Source: Paraphoma chrysanthemicola (taxonomy: Eukaryota > Ascomycota > Dothideomycetes > Pleosporales > Phaeosphaeriaceae). From it: a DNA stretch of 64,000 nt. Below the pieces are notes generated by a model. That model was not told the origin of the DNA. It did no database searches and saw only the letters and a list, made by a program, of their open reading frames with translations. Shown here piece by piece: positions 53,992 through 63,294 of the stretch. Position 1 is the first letter of the stretch. The number at the start of each line of letters is the position of its first letter. The translations under genes were made by a program, and so were the position numbers. Location: positions 1,736,001-1,800,000 of the forward strand of contig JAGMWG010000008.1 in the NCBI GenBank assembly GCA_020744225.1, in the 5' to 3' direction.

Positions 53992-54927
53992 CTATGAGTC
54001 TGAGGTCTTCCCAAAACAACCAATATTCAATGACGGCATCATCGCTGACGCGGCAATGCTTGTGACGTCAACCAGTATCAATCCACGATTGGACTCAATT
54101 TGCCTTCGGAACTGCCCAGTGGGCCTTTTCTGACCTGGGTGAGGCTTCATGTTGGCAACAGGCACAAACCTCGGCGACACTAGGCCCTCTGGGTTCTCAT
54201 CAGTTGGTTTGCTTCGGATGAAGAAGCAGTACGGACGCTCCTTCTTTGCGCACGATTCGCAGACACGATAATTTTCTGATAGTTTGCAGGCACCTCGATC
54301 CACAATCTTGCATCCAAGGCAACAATTGTTGAGGGTTTCCACGGGCTTCAACCCGAAGGGAGCGTCCGTATCGGAAGCTGCGTTGATGCTGACATTCCAT
54401 TTGTTTTCATTTGCCCCCCTTTCTTGATATACACTGACATAGTCCTCAAAGTATTGACGCGCAGGCTGTTCGAGATCTTCAATTGGTCTCCAAGTGGCGG
54501 GCTAGGTACTGACATCGAGCCATTTGACGGGAACGGTTTGACCCACCGTGGGTGGTGGTAGCTTCTTTCTTGGTCCCTTGGATTGCTTTGATGAAGCTGC
54601 CGTGCGAGATGACTTTGTGGGGCTATTTGACCTTGGGCGATTGGAAGGAGGCGCGAAACTGCCACGGCGAGCATCGGGATAAGCAGATGTACCGGGATGT
54701 CTGGGTGTTCTCCCCACGGAGTGTGACTGGGTGTTGCCGCCGGCAGCGTCTGCGCTTGCAGATTGACTGAGATTAGACGAAGACTGTGGTCGCTGTAGTC
54801 TACTGGGTACATCCCCGTGAAGACGCTCAAAAGCAGTCTGGTGTGGTGAGTCTGTTCCGGCTGGGTTAGGGGTGTAAGTCTCCGCACGTGGCAGTGGCCG
54901 TGGTGGTTGTTGCATGTCCTCATCCAT
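53992..54927 (-). pseudogene. Zn2Cys6-like cluster protein interrupted by one TAG
   Basis: ATG 54927 opens a 312-codon frame with a single TAG at 54504-54502. The first 141 residues are disordered and Pro/Ser/Arg-rich, ending TVPVKWLDVST. After the TAG the same frame continues PATWRPIEDLEQPARQYFED to a Cys cluster, C-x2-C-x7-C-x8-C-x2-C-x7-C (from CLGC to the Cys of RPYC), then a basic end. The spacing is close to, but not the same as, the fungal Zn(II)2Cys6 consensus (x6 in the first loop). Not recognised as a named family. Either a nonsense mutation (CAG to TAG fits) or a readthrough codon; I favour the former. The two halves could also be made as separate proteins. Confidence 0.6.
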
Positions 54928-55080
54928 TGCCTCTTCCTAACCCCCAGGTGTAATGTATTGCCGGTTAATACTGCACTGGCTGCCAGTGCAGAAAGCACTA
55001 ATACCTGCATAGGAGGATAGTACATCCTAAAACTATCTGTCCTGCCGTACATTTTGGGCATTCCTATAGCTCCTAGAGCT
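54928..55080. other. transition zone to AT-rich island
   Basis: Composition shifts here from ordinary to TA-rich. No gene is seen. Confidence 0.4.
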
Positions 55081-57300
55081 CTAAACGTTATAGTATAGAG
55101 CCTTGTGTTATAGAGGATATAGAGTAGAGTTATGTTACACAGAGCAAAACCACGTGTACGTATAAGCTGAAAACTACTGTAGTAGTGTAGCCTGACAGTT
55201 AGTACTACTTGCGTCCCTGTGTGATTTGAACTTGGCAGGGGAAAAGCTCTGTGCGCTGTCGCGAGACACTTAGATTACTAAATCTAACCTTTGCTTTTCT
55301 ACTTGGCGCGACGCGTTGCAACTCTACCCCTGATTCCTATCTGGAAACAACAAATCGCCCTCTAATTTCTACTCTTTTCTCTCTCTTCTCTCTCTTCTCT
55401 TACTTACTGTATTCTCTTTTTAATATTATAACTGCGCTCTCTACTCCCTATTCTACGCACTCGCTTAAGTCTAACTAGAGCTTACCTTACTCTACTTAGC
55501 TCTCTCAGCTAGACTACGCGTCTCGCTCTCTTTTTAGTACTCTCTTAAGAACGCTCTCTAAGTCTAGTCTACTCTCTTCGCCTACCTAGCCTAAGCCTAA
55601 AAACTTTACTGCTGTCAAGTTAGCCTTTACAGAGCTTTTTTCTACCTTTAACTGCCTATCTATCTCTCTGCACTAGCCTACCTCTCTACTATTCTTAGCT
55701 ACTAAGCCTACTAGCGTGCCTTTACCTAGCTCTCTACTCTAGAATACTACACTTACTAGTGCGCCTACACCTACTACCTACTTCTAGGCTAGTATGCCTA
55801 CTAGCGCGCTTACACCTACTATTCTATTACTCTAGCCTATTAAGTCTACTAGCTTATCTATACCTACTTCTATAAGACTTATACTCTAGACTACTTTACT
55901 TACTAGTATTACACTCTCTACTCTATATATAGTCTAGATAGTACACTTTCTTAAGCTTATAATATATAAGCTAGTACTCTTTTACTTCTTTATATATAAG
56001 TAGTGTAAGATTATACTTATAGAAAGTTATATTATATAGTACTTTAGTAGTCTAGATATAAAAATAAAAATAGGCTAGTATAAATACTATAAGAGAGATA
56101 TCTAGTAATTATAATAGGTATAGTTAGTAGTATATAAGAGTACCTATTCTAGAGCGCTAAATCTAGTGTTATAAGACTAGAATACTTTGTTAGTAATATA
56201 AGCTACGTATATAGTATATATATCTAAGTTTTAGAAGTAGACTAGATTATTATTATATAAGTAGACTAGATTTAGATTCTATTAGTAGATTAGCTCTAAA
56301 CTTAGATATGTTTTTTGCACTATTAAGCTATACTACTAATATAATTTATAGTAACTTAACTTACGTAGTAGAGCGTTAGTTAAGAGTATATTATAGATTA
56401 GAGTTATATTAATAAGAAGATTAATAAGTATAATAAAGAGTTAACGTGTATAACTAAAGTAAGCACTAAGTAGAATATAGCTAGCTACTATAATTTAGAG
56501 AAGAAGAGATATAAATATAGTAATATTAAAGAATAAGTAGTAGAGATAAGAGATACAGTATATTAGTATAGCTAAAGAAAGTATTATATATTAATATTTT
56601 TACTATGTACTAGAGTATTAAGTAGCTATATATAAGAAGTATTAGTATATAGTATAGCTAGATTAGATTAAGAGCTATTTATAGAAATAGTATAAAATTA
56701 AACGTAAAGAAGCTAACAAAGTAGAATTAGAGGTACGTAGTTAGGTAAGTATTATATAGTATCTAAGTAAGTTTATAGCGCTAAGCTAAGTTATAGTACT
56801 TTATTTCTAGTTACTTACCTAAGAGAACTTAGAGAAATCTAGAGGTATTCTACTTCTAATTAGCTAGGTACTTCTAGCTACTAAGAGAATATTAACCTAA
56901 CTAAGATAACGTAACTATTTAGGCCTATTATATGCTAAAATTAGCTAGCGCTACTATTACGCTAAGTAAAAGTAGATAAAATAGTACGTAAATAGCTATA
57001 TGTAAAAGGTTTATTAATAATAGTAGGATTACTTTAATCTATATAAGAAAGTTGTTTACGTTAGTTATAATAGTAGAGTTATTACTTTATATATTAGAAT
57101 AACTATATAGTTGTAGCTAGGTTAGTTTTATTATGTTTATAAGAGTTAGTAAAGTTTTACTATAAACGTAGATTACACAGCTTATTATAATAGTTATATT
57201 TTAGTAGAGTAATAATAGAACTTATATTTAGAAAAGGGGCAGTAGTAGCTTTATTTAAAGACAGCGCTTGCTCTAACTAAAATAACGCGACTATTTAGGC
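55081..57300. repeat. RIP-like AT-rich island, no intact gene
   Basis: About 2.2 kb that is TpA-rich, with CpA and TpG scarce. GC falls to about 22 percent in the centre (56041-56100) against about 45 percent at the left (55501-55560). The plus strand is pyrimidine-rich to about 55,990 and purine-rich after about 56,040. Stop codons fill every frame. This is what repeat-induced point mutation leaves of a transposon. A purine run with GAAAAGGGGCA near 57230 and a 31-base imperfect repeat (separate entry) could be remains of an LTR element. Confidence 0.75.
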
Positions 57301-57303
57301 CTA
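56897..57303 (+). repeat. 31-base direct repeat pair flanking the end of the AT-rich island
   Basis: Bases 56897-56927 and 57273-57303 both run CTAACTAA[GA]ATAACG..ACTATTTAGGCCTA. They differ at three positions, all transitions. The second copy ends on the first bases of the 589-bp tandem unit. They could be parts of long terminal repeats or of an insertion target. Confidence 0.55.
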
Positions 57304-57889
57304 ACTAATATGAGGCAGGGTTTTAGGCCTAATTTTCGCCAAATATCGCTTAACGTTAGGGTTTCCCACTTTTCGCACGGCAATTCTGAGGCCCGAAACC
57401 CACTTCATCAACCCCCCGAAACCCAAGAACTTCTAACTGTTATCCATTAATATTTGGTACAGATTTATCTTAAAATTACATGCACAATCAATCTCTAGAG
57501 TTGCAGCACATCAGTCTTGTGTTGCGTCGTTGAAATCACTGCTGCAGACACAGAGGACGTTGGGATGGAGAACCCCGTCTGGGACAGCCGAGCAGCTGTC
57601 GCGCAAGCTAAGCAGCAAATCAACAACAGCGCACGTTGCGCAAACGACCAACAATGGCCGCAGAAAATTACTAGAGAGAACTGCGACACTGTTATCTGCT
57701 TTCTTAAAGAATTTGGCGTTCTTGTGTGCAAACAGCACTATACAGGAGTCGTCAATCTTAACAGGCACTTACAAGAACAGCATAGAACCCCTATTGCACA
57801 GCAACGACAAGTACTAGAGCACTTTGCACAATTTTCTGTTGTCAATCCAAGTACAGTCGAACTGCTAGAGGAGCCCGCAGCGCTCATTC
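57301..57889 (+). repeat. 589-bp tandem unit, copy 1
   Basis: Begins CTAACTAATATGAGGCAGGG and ends CGCTCATTCC. It has exactly the length of copy 2, with no indel. The 16 differences between the copies are all transitions; copy 1 carries the A or T state at 11 of them. It contains the promoter-side DNA and the first 108 codons or so of the helicase gene. Confidence 0.95.
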
Positions 57890-57897
57890 CTAACTAA
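57565..57897 (+). pseudogene. detached 5' end of the RecQ-helicase gene
   Basis: From ATG 57565 an open frame of 110 codons runs to TAA at 57895-57897, which is made by the first bases of copy 2. It starts MENPVWDSRAAVAQ and contains CFLKEFGVLVCKQHYTG, then NLNRHLQEQH, a C2H2-like finger of the OrsD (DUF3505) domain. In this copy the two Trp codons that are stops in copy 2 are intact. The rest of the gene is missing, so it can only make a short zinc-finger peptide, if expressed at all. It is a fragment made by tandem duplication. Transcription across both copies could in theory splice this 5' end to the helicase body, but no splice site pair is evident. Confidence 0.8.
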
Positions 57898-58478
57898 TAT
57901 GAGGCAGGGTTTTAGGCCTAATTTTCGCCAAATATCGCTTAACGTTAGGGTTTCCCACTTTTCGCACGGCAATTCTGAGGCCCGAAACCCACTTCATCAA
58001 CCCCCCGAAACCCAAGAACTTCTGACTGTTATCCATTAATATTTGGTACAGATTCATCTTAAAATTACATGCACAATCAATCTCTAGAGTTGCAGCACAT
58101 CAGTCTTGTGTTGCGTCGTTGAAATCACTGCTGCAGACACAGAGGACGTTGGGATGGAGAACCCCGTCTGAGACAGCCGAGCAGCTGTCGCGCAAGCTAA
58201 GCAGCAAATCAACAACAGCGCACGTTGCGCAAACGACCGACAATAGCCGCAGAAAATTACTAGAGAGAACTGCGACACTATTATCTGCTTTCTTGAAGAA
58301 TTTAGCGTTCTTGTGTGCAAACAGCACCATACAGGAGTCGTCAATCTTGACAGGCACTTACGAGAACAGCATGGAACCCCCATTGCACAGCGACGACAAG
58401 TACTAGAGCACTTTACACAATTTTCTGTTGTCAATCCAAGTACAGTCGAACTGCCAGAGGAGCCCGCAGCGCTCATTC
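57890..58478 (+). repeat. 589-bp tandem unit, copy 2
   Basis: Exact-length second copy; after it the helicase gene continues (CCGAACTCAGGG...). It carries the A state at five of the 16 differing sites. Two of them turn Trp codons into TGA (58169-58171) and TAG (58244-58246). Confidence 0.95.
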
Positions 58479-58504
58479 CCGAACTCAGGGCGCCGTTGAG
58501 CGGT

Positions 58505-61500
58505 ATGCAGTGCAGAGCGTGCAGCTTCATCACAGTCAGCACGAGCAGCATAAAGACACACTGCAGAAAATTGCACCAACTTTCTTGGACAGGGGATAAA
58601 AGCGCATTGTATTCAACTGTGAAAGTTCAGACGTTTTTCAGCAGCGGGGGGTTGCAGAAATATTTTATTGTTGATTTAGGTGCTGAAAACAATGTTGAGA
58701 ATTCCGAAAGATTGAAACCAAACCAGGTTGCTCAGCAGCAGCTTAGCGATTATCAAAAAGTGCGAAAACAGATTGACGACGACATGCAAGTAATGGAAGA
58801 GGCAGCAAAGACTGATAAAACTCGCTGGTTCACGAGAACAAAGTGGTTGCCGTTTCTGAAAGGCCGCAATCTCGCTCATCTGGGCTACGCAGCCCGCTTA
58901 CCCGATCGCAACGAGGCAAAGCTACGTCTTGCTGCTGAGCTAACAGAAAAATTAATTGAGCAGAGTGTGAGGGGGCTAGCGACACTTCCAGATGAGACAC
59001 GGCGATGGCTCAAAAGTGCAAAGCAGACAGAGGTTGATGTACGTCCGTTGGCGCGAATGCAGAACCCCGAGAGTCAGGCAACGTACGCTGGCTACATGGT
59101 CCGATTTGTGTGCTTCTATCTCCGCATCATCGCCGACGAAGAGCGTCGAGTAGATGAATTTTTATCACAAGGGTCTCAGCTTGTTAACAGCGGTGATGAG
59201 GAAAGCAGCGAGGATAGCAGCACGGAGAGCGAGTGCAACGACAGTGGCAAGGACAATAACGCTGGAAGCTCCGACAACGACAGCATTGCGCCGCCGCGCA
59301 CACCGCGCAAGAATACGCAAGTTGACAAACTGAAAGACGCGCGGGAGCTGTTTACGTGGAAGGGCGATCAGAAGGCGCTGGCAATGCAGCTCTGGCTGAC
59401 GCTGGACGACAGCGACGCGACCGCTCAGACGAGCGCTCTGCTTGACTCGCTGACTTCATTTATTCTTACGGGGTATGGTAATGACGCGATGTCGACTGGT
59501 CTGGTGCAGTATCTCGCCGTGCTAGGCATAGACACGCAGACGAACCGCTTGCGCACGGCAAAGAATTACTCGTACATGCTGGCTGGCGTTGTGTACTGTA
59601 CCCGGGTGCTAGCTGTTGAAAAGTTGCTTCCGGCAGCTGAACGTGAAGATCAGACAGAGGAAGATCGCGATCGATTCTTAGATATGCGCAAGAAGTATCT
59701 GGCGGACGGCTCGTACAGTCCGATGAGTGCAATGCTTAGTCTGCTGGCATACGGCAAGCACGCAGCGATGAACGAAGGGAACGCTGGCAACACTTCTTGG
59801 TCGCCCGACAAGAAGACTTTCTATCTTAACGGTCGGCCGATCGAGGTTCAACGCTTCTGCAAGATGGCACAGAGCATGGAGGCTGAGTTGGTGGAGCGAT
59901 TCTGGCAGCTGTGCTGGGTCGACAATGTTGCTGACCGCTTTGCAATTGATCTGGAGCAGATTACAGACGACGTTACGTTCACAACGCGGGGCAAGTCTTT
60001 TGTGACAACTGCTGGCAACGGTCTGTCTGAAGGGTTGGCTTGGATGCTGAAGCAGGCGCGGAGTACAGAGGGCGGCATGCGACTGCAGACTTCTGACGGC
60101 CGGTGGAGAAGGAAAAAGGTGCGAGAGTATCTGCGCGAGCTAGACCGTTTCAAGGAGCTCAAGCTGTGTTGCGTGCACGTTGAACAAGGTCAGCCGGCTC
60201 GAGGGTCTGAGATTACGACGACACGGCATCGCAACGGACTACTGCAGGACCGCAATTGGTATATCATCGCTGGTATGATGGTATCAGTGGTTCGCTACTA
60301 CAAGTCGCAGTCTCAGTTTGACGCGCCGAAGGTAGTGCCGCGCTTTCTGCCGCCGCGGTTGGGACAGATTATGGCGCTCTACTTGAGTTACTTGCAGCCG
60401 TTTGAAGAGTATCTTGTGGTGCAGGTCTTGGGTGGTGGGGTGCACGACTACATCTGGGGCGACGGGCAGGGGGCATGGGGCACCGACCGACTTACAAGGG
60501 TGCTGGAGCGCGAGACAGGCAAGCGGCTCGGTGTCAAGCTACATACGCTGGGGTACCGTCACACTGCTGTTGGCATTGGCCGGGTCAAAGTGGGCGAGTC
60601 ATTTGGTCGGGGCTATCAAGACGAGGTGGGGGAGATGGATGAAGCAGAAGTGGACGAAGATCAGGAAGATCTTCTTGAGCTGCAGAACTCGCGGACAACG
60701 TTGATGGGCGTGGGCAACTACAGCGTGTCGATTGACATCGTGAAGCATCTCAGCACGCGGTCGATCGATGCGTTCCGGGCACTCAGCACGGCGTGGCATC
60801 GCTTCTTAGGTGTGGATGGGCAGGCAGCTGAGCACGAAGCGCCGACGCGGCAACGGAAGAGAGCGATGCGGGAGAGCATGTCTGGGCTGGCGATTCTGCC
60901 GAAAGAGAAGGCGGTGCATGTAGAAGACACGCGGGTTACGGCGGTACAGCGAGCGCTACAGAAGGTGTTGGGCAAACAAGACGTTGGGTTTCGGTCGATG
61001 GAGCAGGAACAGGCACTGTACGCGGTGCTGGACAAGCAGACGCCGCTCGTGGTCGTGCTTCCGACTGGGGGAGGGAAGAGCTTGCTGTTCACGCTGCCGG
61101 CTTGTGTGGAAGAGACGGGCGTGACGGTAGTTGTTGTGCCGTACCGGGCGTTGATTGAGGATCTGGTTGGCCGGATTCGCGATGCTGGAGTCGACTGTAT
61201 GGAATGGAAGCATGGCGAAAGCAACCCGGCGTCCGTAGTGGTTGTCAGTGCGGATGTAGCGGGCGACATGACGAGCAACGGCAACTTCTTGGGTTATGCT
61301 CGGTTGCTGAAAGGCAAGGGGTTGCTGCAGCGGATTGTGGTCGACGAGTGTCATCTGGTGCTGACGGCACGGCACTGGCGAGAGAATCTGCTCAAGGTCA
61401 AGAATCTGCGACTGCTTGGGTGTCCGATGGTGCTATTGACGGCAACGCTGCCGCCGTTGCAGGAGGGCGAGCTGGAGGCAAGCATGCTTGTGAAGAATGC

Positions 61501-62617
61501 AACGTACATCCGGGCCAGTACGGTAAGGCCGAACGCTCGATACTTTGTATCGTGGTGTCAACGCAAGGCGCTAGAGAATACAGCGCTGTGGATGTGCGAG
61601 CGATGGGCTGCAAGGCTGCGGCGGACGGGACAGAAGGGGGTTGTGTATTGTCTTAGCAAGGCGCAGAGCGAGCGGATGGCAGAAGCGCTGGGGTGTGCAT
61701 ACTATCACGCGGGCATGGACGCTGACGAGCGGGCTGATCGACTGCAAGAGTGGGTAGAGCATGGTGGGTTGATTGTAGCTACGTCGGCGCTTGGAACGGG
61801 GGTGGACTACGCGGGGATTGTGTACATCTTGCACGTTGGGATGCCGTGGAGCATTACCGACTTCGCTCAGGCAAGTGGACGTGGAGGACGAGGCGGAGAG
61901 GAGGTCGATGTGGTAGTGGTGCTTGAGCAGGGGGAGGTTGAGAAGAGGATGGAGCGAGAGAGCGATGACATAGAGGTGGTGGCAATGGGGCAGTTTCTGG
62001 TTGGGAGCGGGTGCCGACGGGAGCTGATGAGCTCGTATATGGATGTGAAGGGGGTCGGGTGTCGAGAGATAGAGGCAGTCCGTTGCGATCGATGTGGGGA
62101 GGGGGAAGATGCTTGGTTGGAGGAGCAGGAGAATTGGGCTCGCGAATGGGCTACGGTAGAGGAGGCGTTTAGTGAGCTGCGGAATGGATGTGCAATCTGC
62201 TGGATAGTGGGACAGGAGCATGCAGCGAGACAGGAGGATGAATGGAAGAAGCATAGGACGATGCAATGCACGGCGTGGGAGCACGCAACAGGGGCGGGAG
62301 CGGATGAGTTCCGGAAGAAGATGGTGGACCGGACGGTGAAGAATAATTGTCGGCGGTGCTGGGTGAGTCAGAAGTACTGCGCAACGGGGGAGGGGATGGA
62401 CAAGCGGTGTCAGTGGGCGAATGTGGTAGTGCCGCTGGCGTACGCAGCGCGTCTGACTCGGAGGGGCATTGCGACAATGGGAGATTGCGGATTTGGGGAG
62501 ATAGGAGACGATGCATACGCTGGATGGTTAGGGAAGAGGCATAGGGAGGAGGTATGGGGACAGGTGTTTACGAACGCGATGGCGATGGCGATTCGGCTTA
62601 TACTGCAATGCCGTTAG
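58505..62617 (+). CDS. OrsD zinc-finger / RecQ-type helicase (telomere-linked helicase-like), 1370 aa from first usable ATG
   Basis: Superfamily 2 helicase motifs in order: Q-like RSMEQEQALYAVL; motif I PTGGGKS (61061-61081); motif II DECH (61343-61354); motif III TATLPP; motif V TSALGTGVDYAG; motif VI QASGRGGRGG (61868-61897). Upstream is an OrsD/DUF3505 N-terminus with Cys/His fingers (CRACSFITVSTSSIKTHCRK, then a V-Q-T-F-F block). An acidic Ser-rich stretch (about 59200-59290) and a long unclassified middle follow. The C-terminus has Cys pairs (CDRC, CAIC, CRRC). Subtelomeric RecQ-like genes of this build occur in many fungi. The ancestral start lies 351 bases upstream (58154), but two in-frame stops follow it; 58505 is the first ATG after them and loses the first finger. 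All helicase motifs are intact, so the body may still be functional. Confidence 0.8.
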   Translation: MQCRACSFITVSTSSIKTHCRKLHQLSWTGDKSALYSTVKVQTFFSSGGLQKYFIVDLGAENNVENSERLKPNQVAQQQLSDYQKVRKQIDDDMQVMEEAAKTDKTRWFTRTKWLPFLKGRNLAHLGYAARLPDRNEAKLRLAAELTEKLIEQSVRGLATLPDETRRWLKSAKQTEVDVRPLARMQNPESQATYAGYMVRFVCFYLRIIADEERRVDEFLSQGSQLVNSGDEESSEDSSTESECNDSGKDNNAGSSDNDSIAPPRTPRKNTQVDKLKDARELFTWKGDQKALAMQLWLTLDDSDATAQTSALLDSLTSFILTGYGNDAMSTGLVQYLAVLGIDTQTNRLRTAKNYSYMLAGVVYCTRVLAVEKLLPAAEREDQTEEDRDRFLDMRKKYLADGSYSPMSAMLSLLAYGKHAAMNEGNAGNTSWSPDKKTFYLNGRPIEVQRFCKMAQSMEAELVERFWQLCWVDNVADRFAIDLEQITDDVTFTTRGKSFVTTAGNGLSEGLAWMLKQARSTEGGMRLQTSDGRWRRKKVREYLRELDRFKELKLCCVHVEQGQPARGSEITTTRHRNGLLQDRNWYIIAGMMVSVVRYYKSQSQFDAPKVVPRFLPPRLGQIMALYLSYLQPFEEYLVVQVLGGGVHDYIWGDGQGAWGTDRLTRVLERETGKRLGVKLHTLGYRHTAVGIGRVKVGESFGRGYQDEVGEMDEAEVDEDQEDLLELQNSRTTLMGVGNYSVSIDIVKHLSTRSIDAFRALSTAWHRFLGVDGQAAEHEAPTRQRKRAMRESMSGLAILPKEKAVHVEDTRVTAVQRALQKVLGKQDVGFRSMEQEQALYAVLDKQTPLVVVLPTGGGKSLLFTLPACVEETGVTVVVVPYRALIEDLVGRIRDAGVDCMEWKHGESNPASVVVVSADVAGDMTSNGNFLGYARLLKGKGLLQRIVVDECHLVLTARHWRENLLKVKNLRLLGCPMVLLTATLPPLQEGELEASMLVKNATYIRASTVRPNARYFVSWCQRKALENTALWMCERWAARLRRTGQKGVVYCLSKAQSERMAEALGCAYYHAGMDADERADRLQEWVEHGGLIVATSALGTGVDYAGIVYILHVGMPWSITDFAQASGRGGRGGEEVDVVVVLEQGEVEKRMERESDDIEVVAMGQFLVGSGCRRELMSSYMDVKGVGCREIEAVRCDRCGEGEDAWLEEQENWAREWATVEEAFSELRNGCAICWIVGQEHAARQEDEWKKHRTMQCTAWEHATGAGADEFRKKMVDRTVKNNCRRCWVSQKYCATGEGMDKRCQWANVVVPLAYAARLTRRGIATMGDCGFGEIGDDAYAGWLGKRHREEVWGQVFTNAMAMAIRLILQCR

Positions 62618-62866
62618 GTAGGAGAGTATAGTAAGATGTGGTTAGGGTAAGAATACAAGAAATAGAGATGTGTCCGCTTACTTGTAGGGTAGGCGCAGAG
62701 ATAAGAATTCAAAAATTGGCTACTCAGGTAAGGGGTTCAGGGTTATAAATAGAGAATACTCTGTACTAGCAACAGTAGGACATGAAATAAGAAAAGAAGA
62801 AGAGTAAGCCCGCGCTAAGGCGTACAGTGTTATGAGAGATGTTTTATCTTTAATGTGTGATGTCTA
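62618..62866. other. 3' flank of the helicase gene
   Basis: About 250 bases, AT-rich with purine runs; nothing recognised. Confidence 0.4.
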
Positions 62867-63160
62867 ACTGGTTAGTTGTCTGATGTCGGTTGTCTGATGT
62901 CGGTTGTCTGATGTCGGTTGTCTGATGTCGGTTGTCTGATGTCGGTTGTCTGATGTCGGTTGTCTTTGTCTGATTTTCTGGTTCCGGGTGTCTGGTTCCG
63001 GGTGTCTGATTCCGGGTGTCTGATTTCCGATGTCTGATTTCTGATTTCTGATCTCTGATTTCTGATTTCTGATTTCTGATTTTCGATTTTCGATTTTCGA
63101 TTTTCGATTTTCGATTTTCAATTTTTGATTTTTGATTTCTGAGTTCTGATTTATGACTTT
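62867..63160 (+). repeat. heptad-based minisatellite with changing unit
   Basis: Six copies of the 14-mer TGATGTCGGTTGTC (from 62881), then about three copies of TGTCTGGTTCCGGG-like 14-mers, then 7-mers of CTGATTT, then about six 7-mers of TTTTCGA. The period stays at 7 or 14 while the unit sequence changes step by step. Confidence 0.9.
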
Positions 63161-63294
63161 TACTTAGAGGTAAATATCTAGAGTAGTAGAACAGCTGTTA
63201 CAGAGAATAACAACACGTAAGAGAACTACGGAAAAATAAAGTATAAACCGCGCGAATTAGCAAGGTATTATAGGAAGAGCATATAAGGGTAGAG

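Noticed and set aside
53266..54927. introns removing the two TAG codons
   Set aside because: The frame and family sequence continue directly on both sides of each TAG; an intron there would be about 12 bases or would remove conserved residues.
54348..55061. 237-codon minus-strand frame overlapping the Zn-cluster-like gene
   Set aside because: It is in another frame of the same strand with patchy, basic composition. The frame from ATG 54927 has an acceptable start and leads into the Cys cluster.
61571..62284. 237-codon minus-strand frame in the helicase gene
   Set aside because: Antisense shadow of the C-terminal helicase exon; low-complexity Ser/Pro/His composition.
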